From Solobacterium sp. (GTDB taxonomy: Bacteria; Bacillota_I; Bacilli_A; Erysipelotrichales; Erysipelotrichaceae), in contig JAFWCP010000478.1 in the NCBI GenBank assembly GCA_017536845.1, positions 1 through 5,974 on the forward strand: 5,974 nt of DNA. Reading direction: 5' to 3'. Position numbers and translations under genes: made by a program. The notes below the pieces were generated by a model. It searched no databases. It was not told the origin of the DNA and worked only from the letters and a program-made list of their open reading frames with translations. This document shows positions 5,956 to 5,974 of the stretch, one piece after another; within the stretch, counting starts at the first letter, position 1, and each line of letters begins with the position of its first letter.

Positions 5956-5974
5956 ATGGAACAGAAAACGCCCC
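5956..5974 (+). CDS. Start of a further gene, cut by the window edge
   Basis: An ATG at 5956 begins an open frame reading MEQKTP before the sequence ends. It follows GAGGAAAG (5947-5954), which overlaps the TGA stop of the DUF1846 gene, a typical coupled arrangement. Only six codons are visible, so neither product nor family can be named. Confidence 0.5.

Overview
The window carries five substantial genes plus a gene fragment at its right edge. It looks like a chromosomal housekeeping stretch from a Firmicutes-type bacterium, possibly a gut member of the Erysipelotrichia or Clostridia. That placement is an inference. It rests on strong GGAGG-type ribosome binding sites, an M3B oligoendopeptidase F, a DUF1846 (UPF0371) protein and a Cys-type, thioredoxin-style glutathione peroxidase. 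Coding regions look moderately GC-rich and the two main intergenic regions are clearly AT-rich. There is no sign of mobile elements, CRISPR, tRNA or rRNA.

Layout, left to right. (1) 1-531, minus strand: a glutathione-peroxidase-family gene whose 3' end lies beyond the left edge. (2) 532-627: a compact intergenic region with an intrinsic terminator for the gene to its right and, directly beyond it, a sigma-A-type promoter for the peroxidase. A short inverted repeat lies over that promoter's -35 box. (3) 628-4380, minus strand: a tight three-gene operon. In transcription order it encodes an MmcQ/YjbR + EVE-like two-domain protein (4380-3343), oligoendopeptidase F (3329-1527) and an unrecognised 295-aa protein (1515-628). 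The gaps are only 13 and 11 nt, and each Shine-Dalgarno sequence touches the preceding stop codon. (4) 4381-4463: a divergent promoter region with an extended -10 element on each strand. (5) 4464-5948, plus strand: a full-length DUF1846 protein. It is followed after 7 nt by the start of another gene cut off by the right edge.

The genes do not form an obvious dedicated pathway. Cytosolic peptide turnover (PepF) is co-transcribed with a putative nucleic-acid-binding protein and an orphan protein, while the peroxidase is set up as a separate transcription unit. I do not see a clearly new multi-gene system. The points most worth a second look are the peroxidase's missing catalytic tryptophan, the predicted leaderless start of the three-gene operon, the possible operator over the peroxidase promoter, the MmcQ-EVE fusion, and the unrecognised protein ending the operon.
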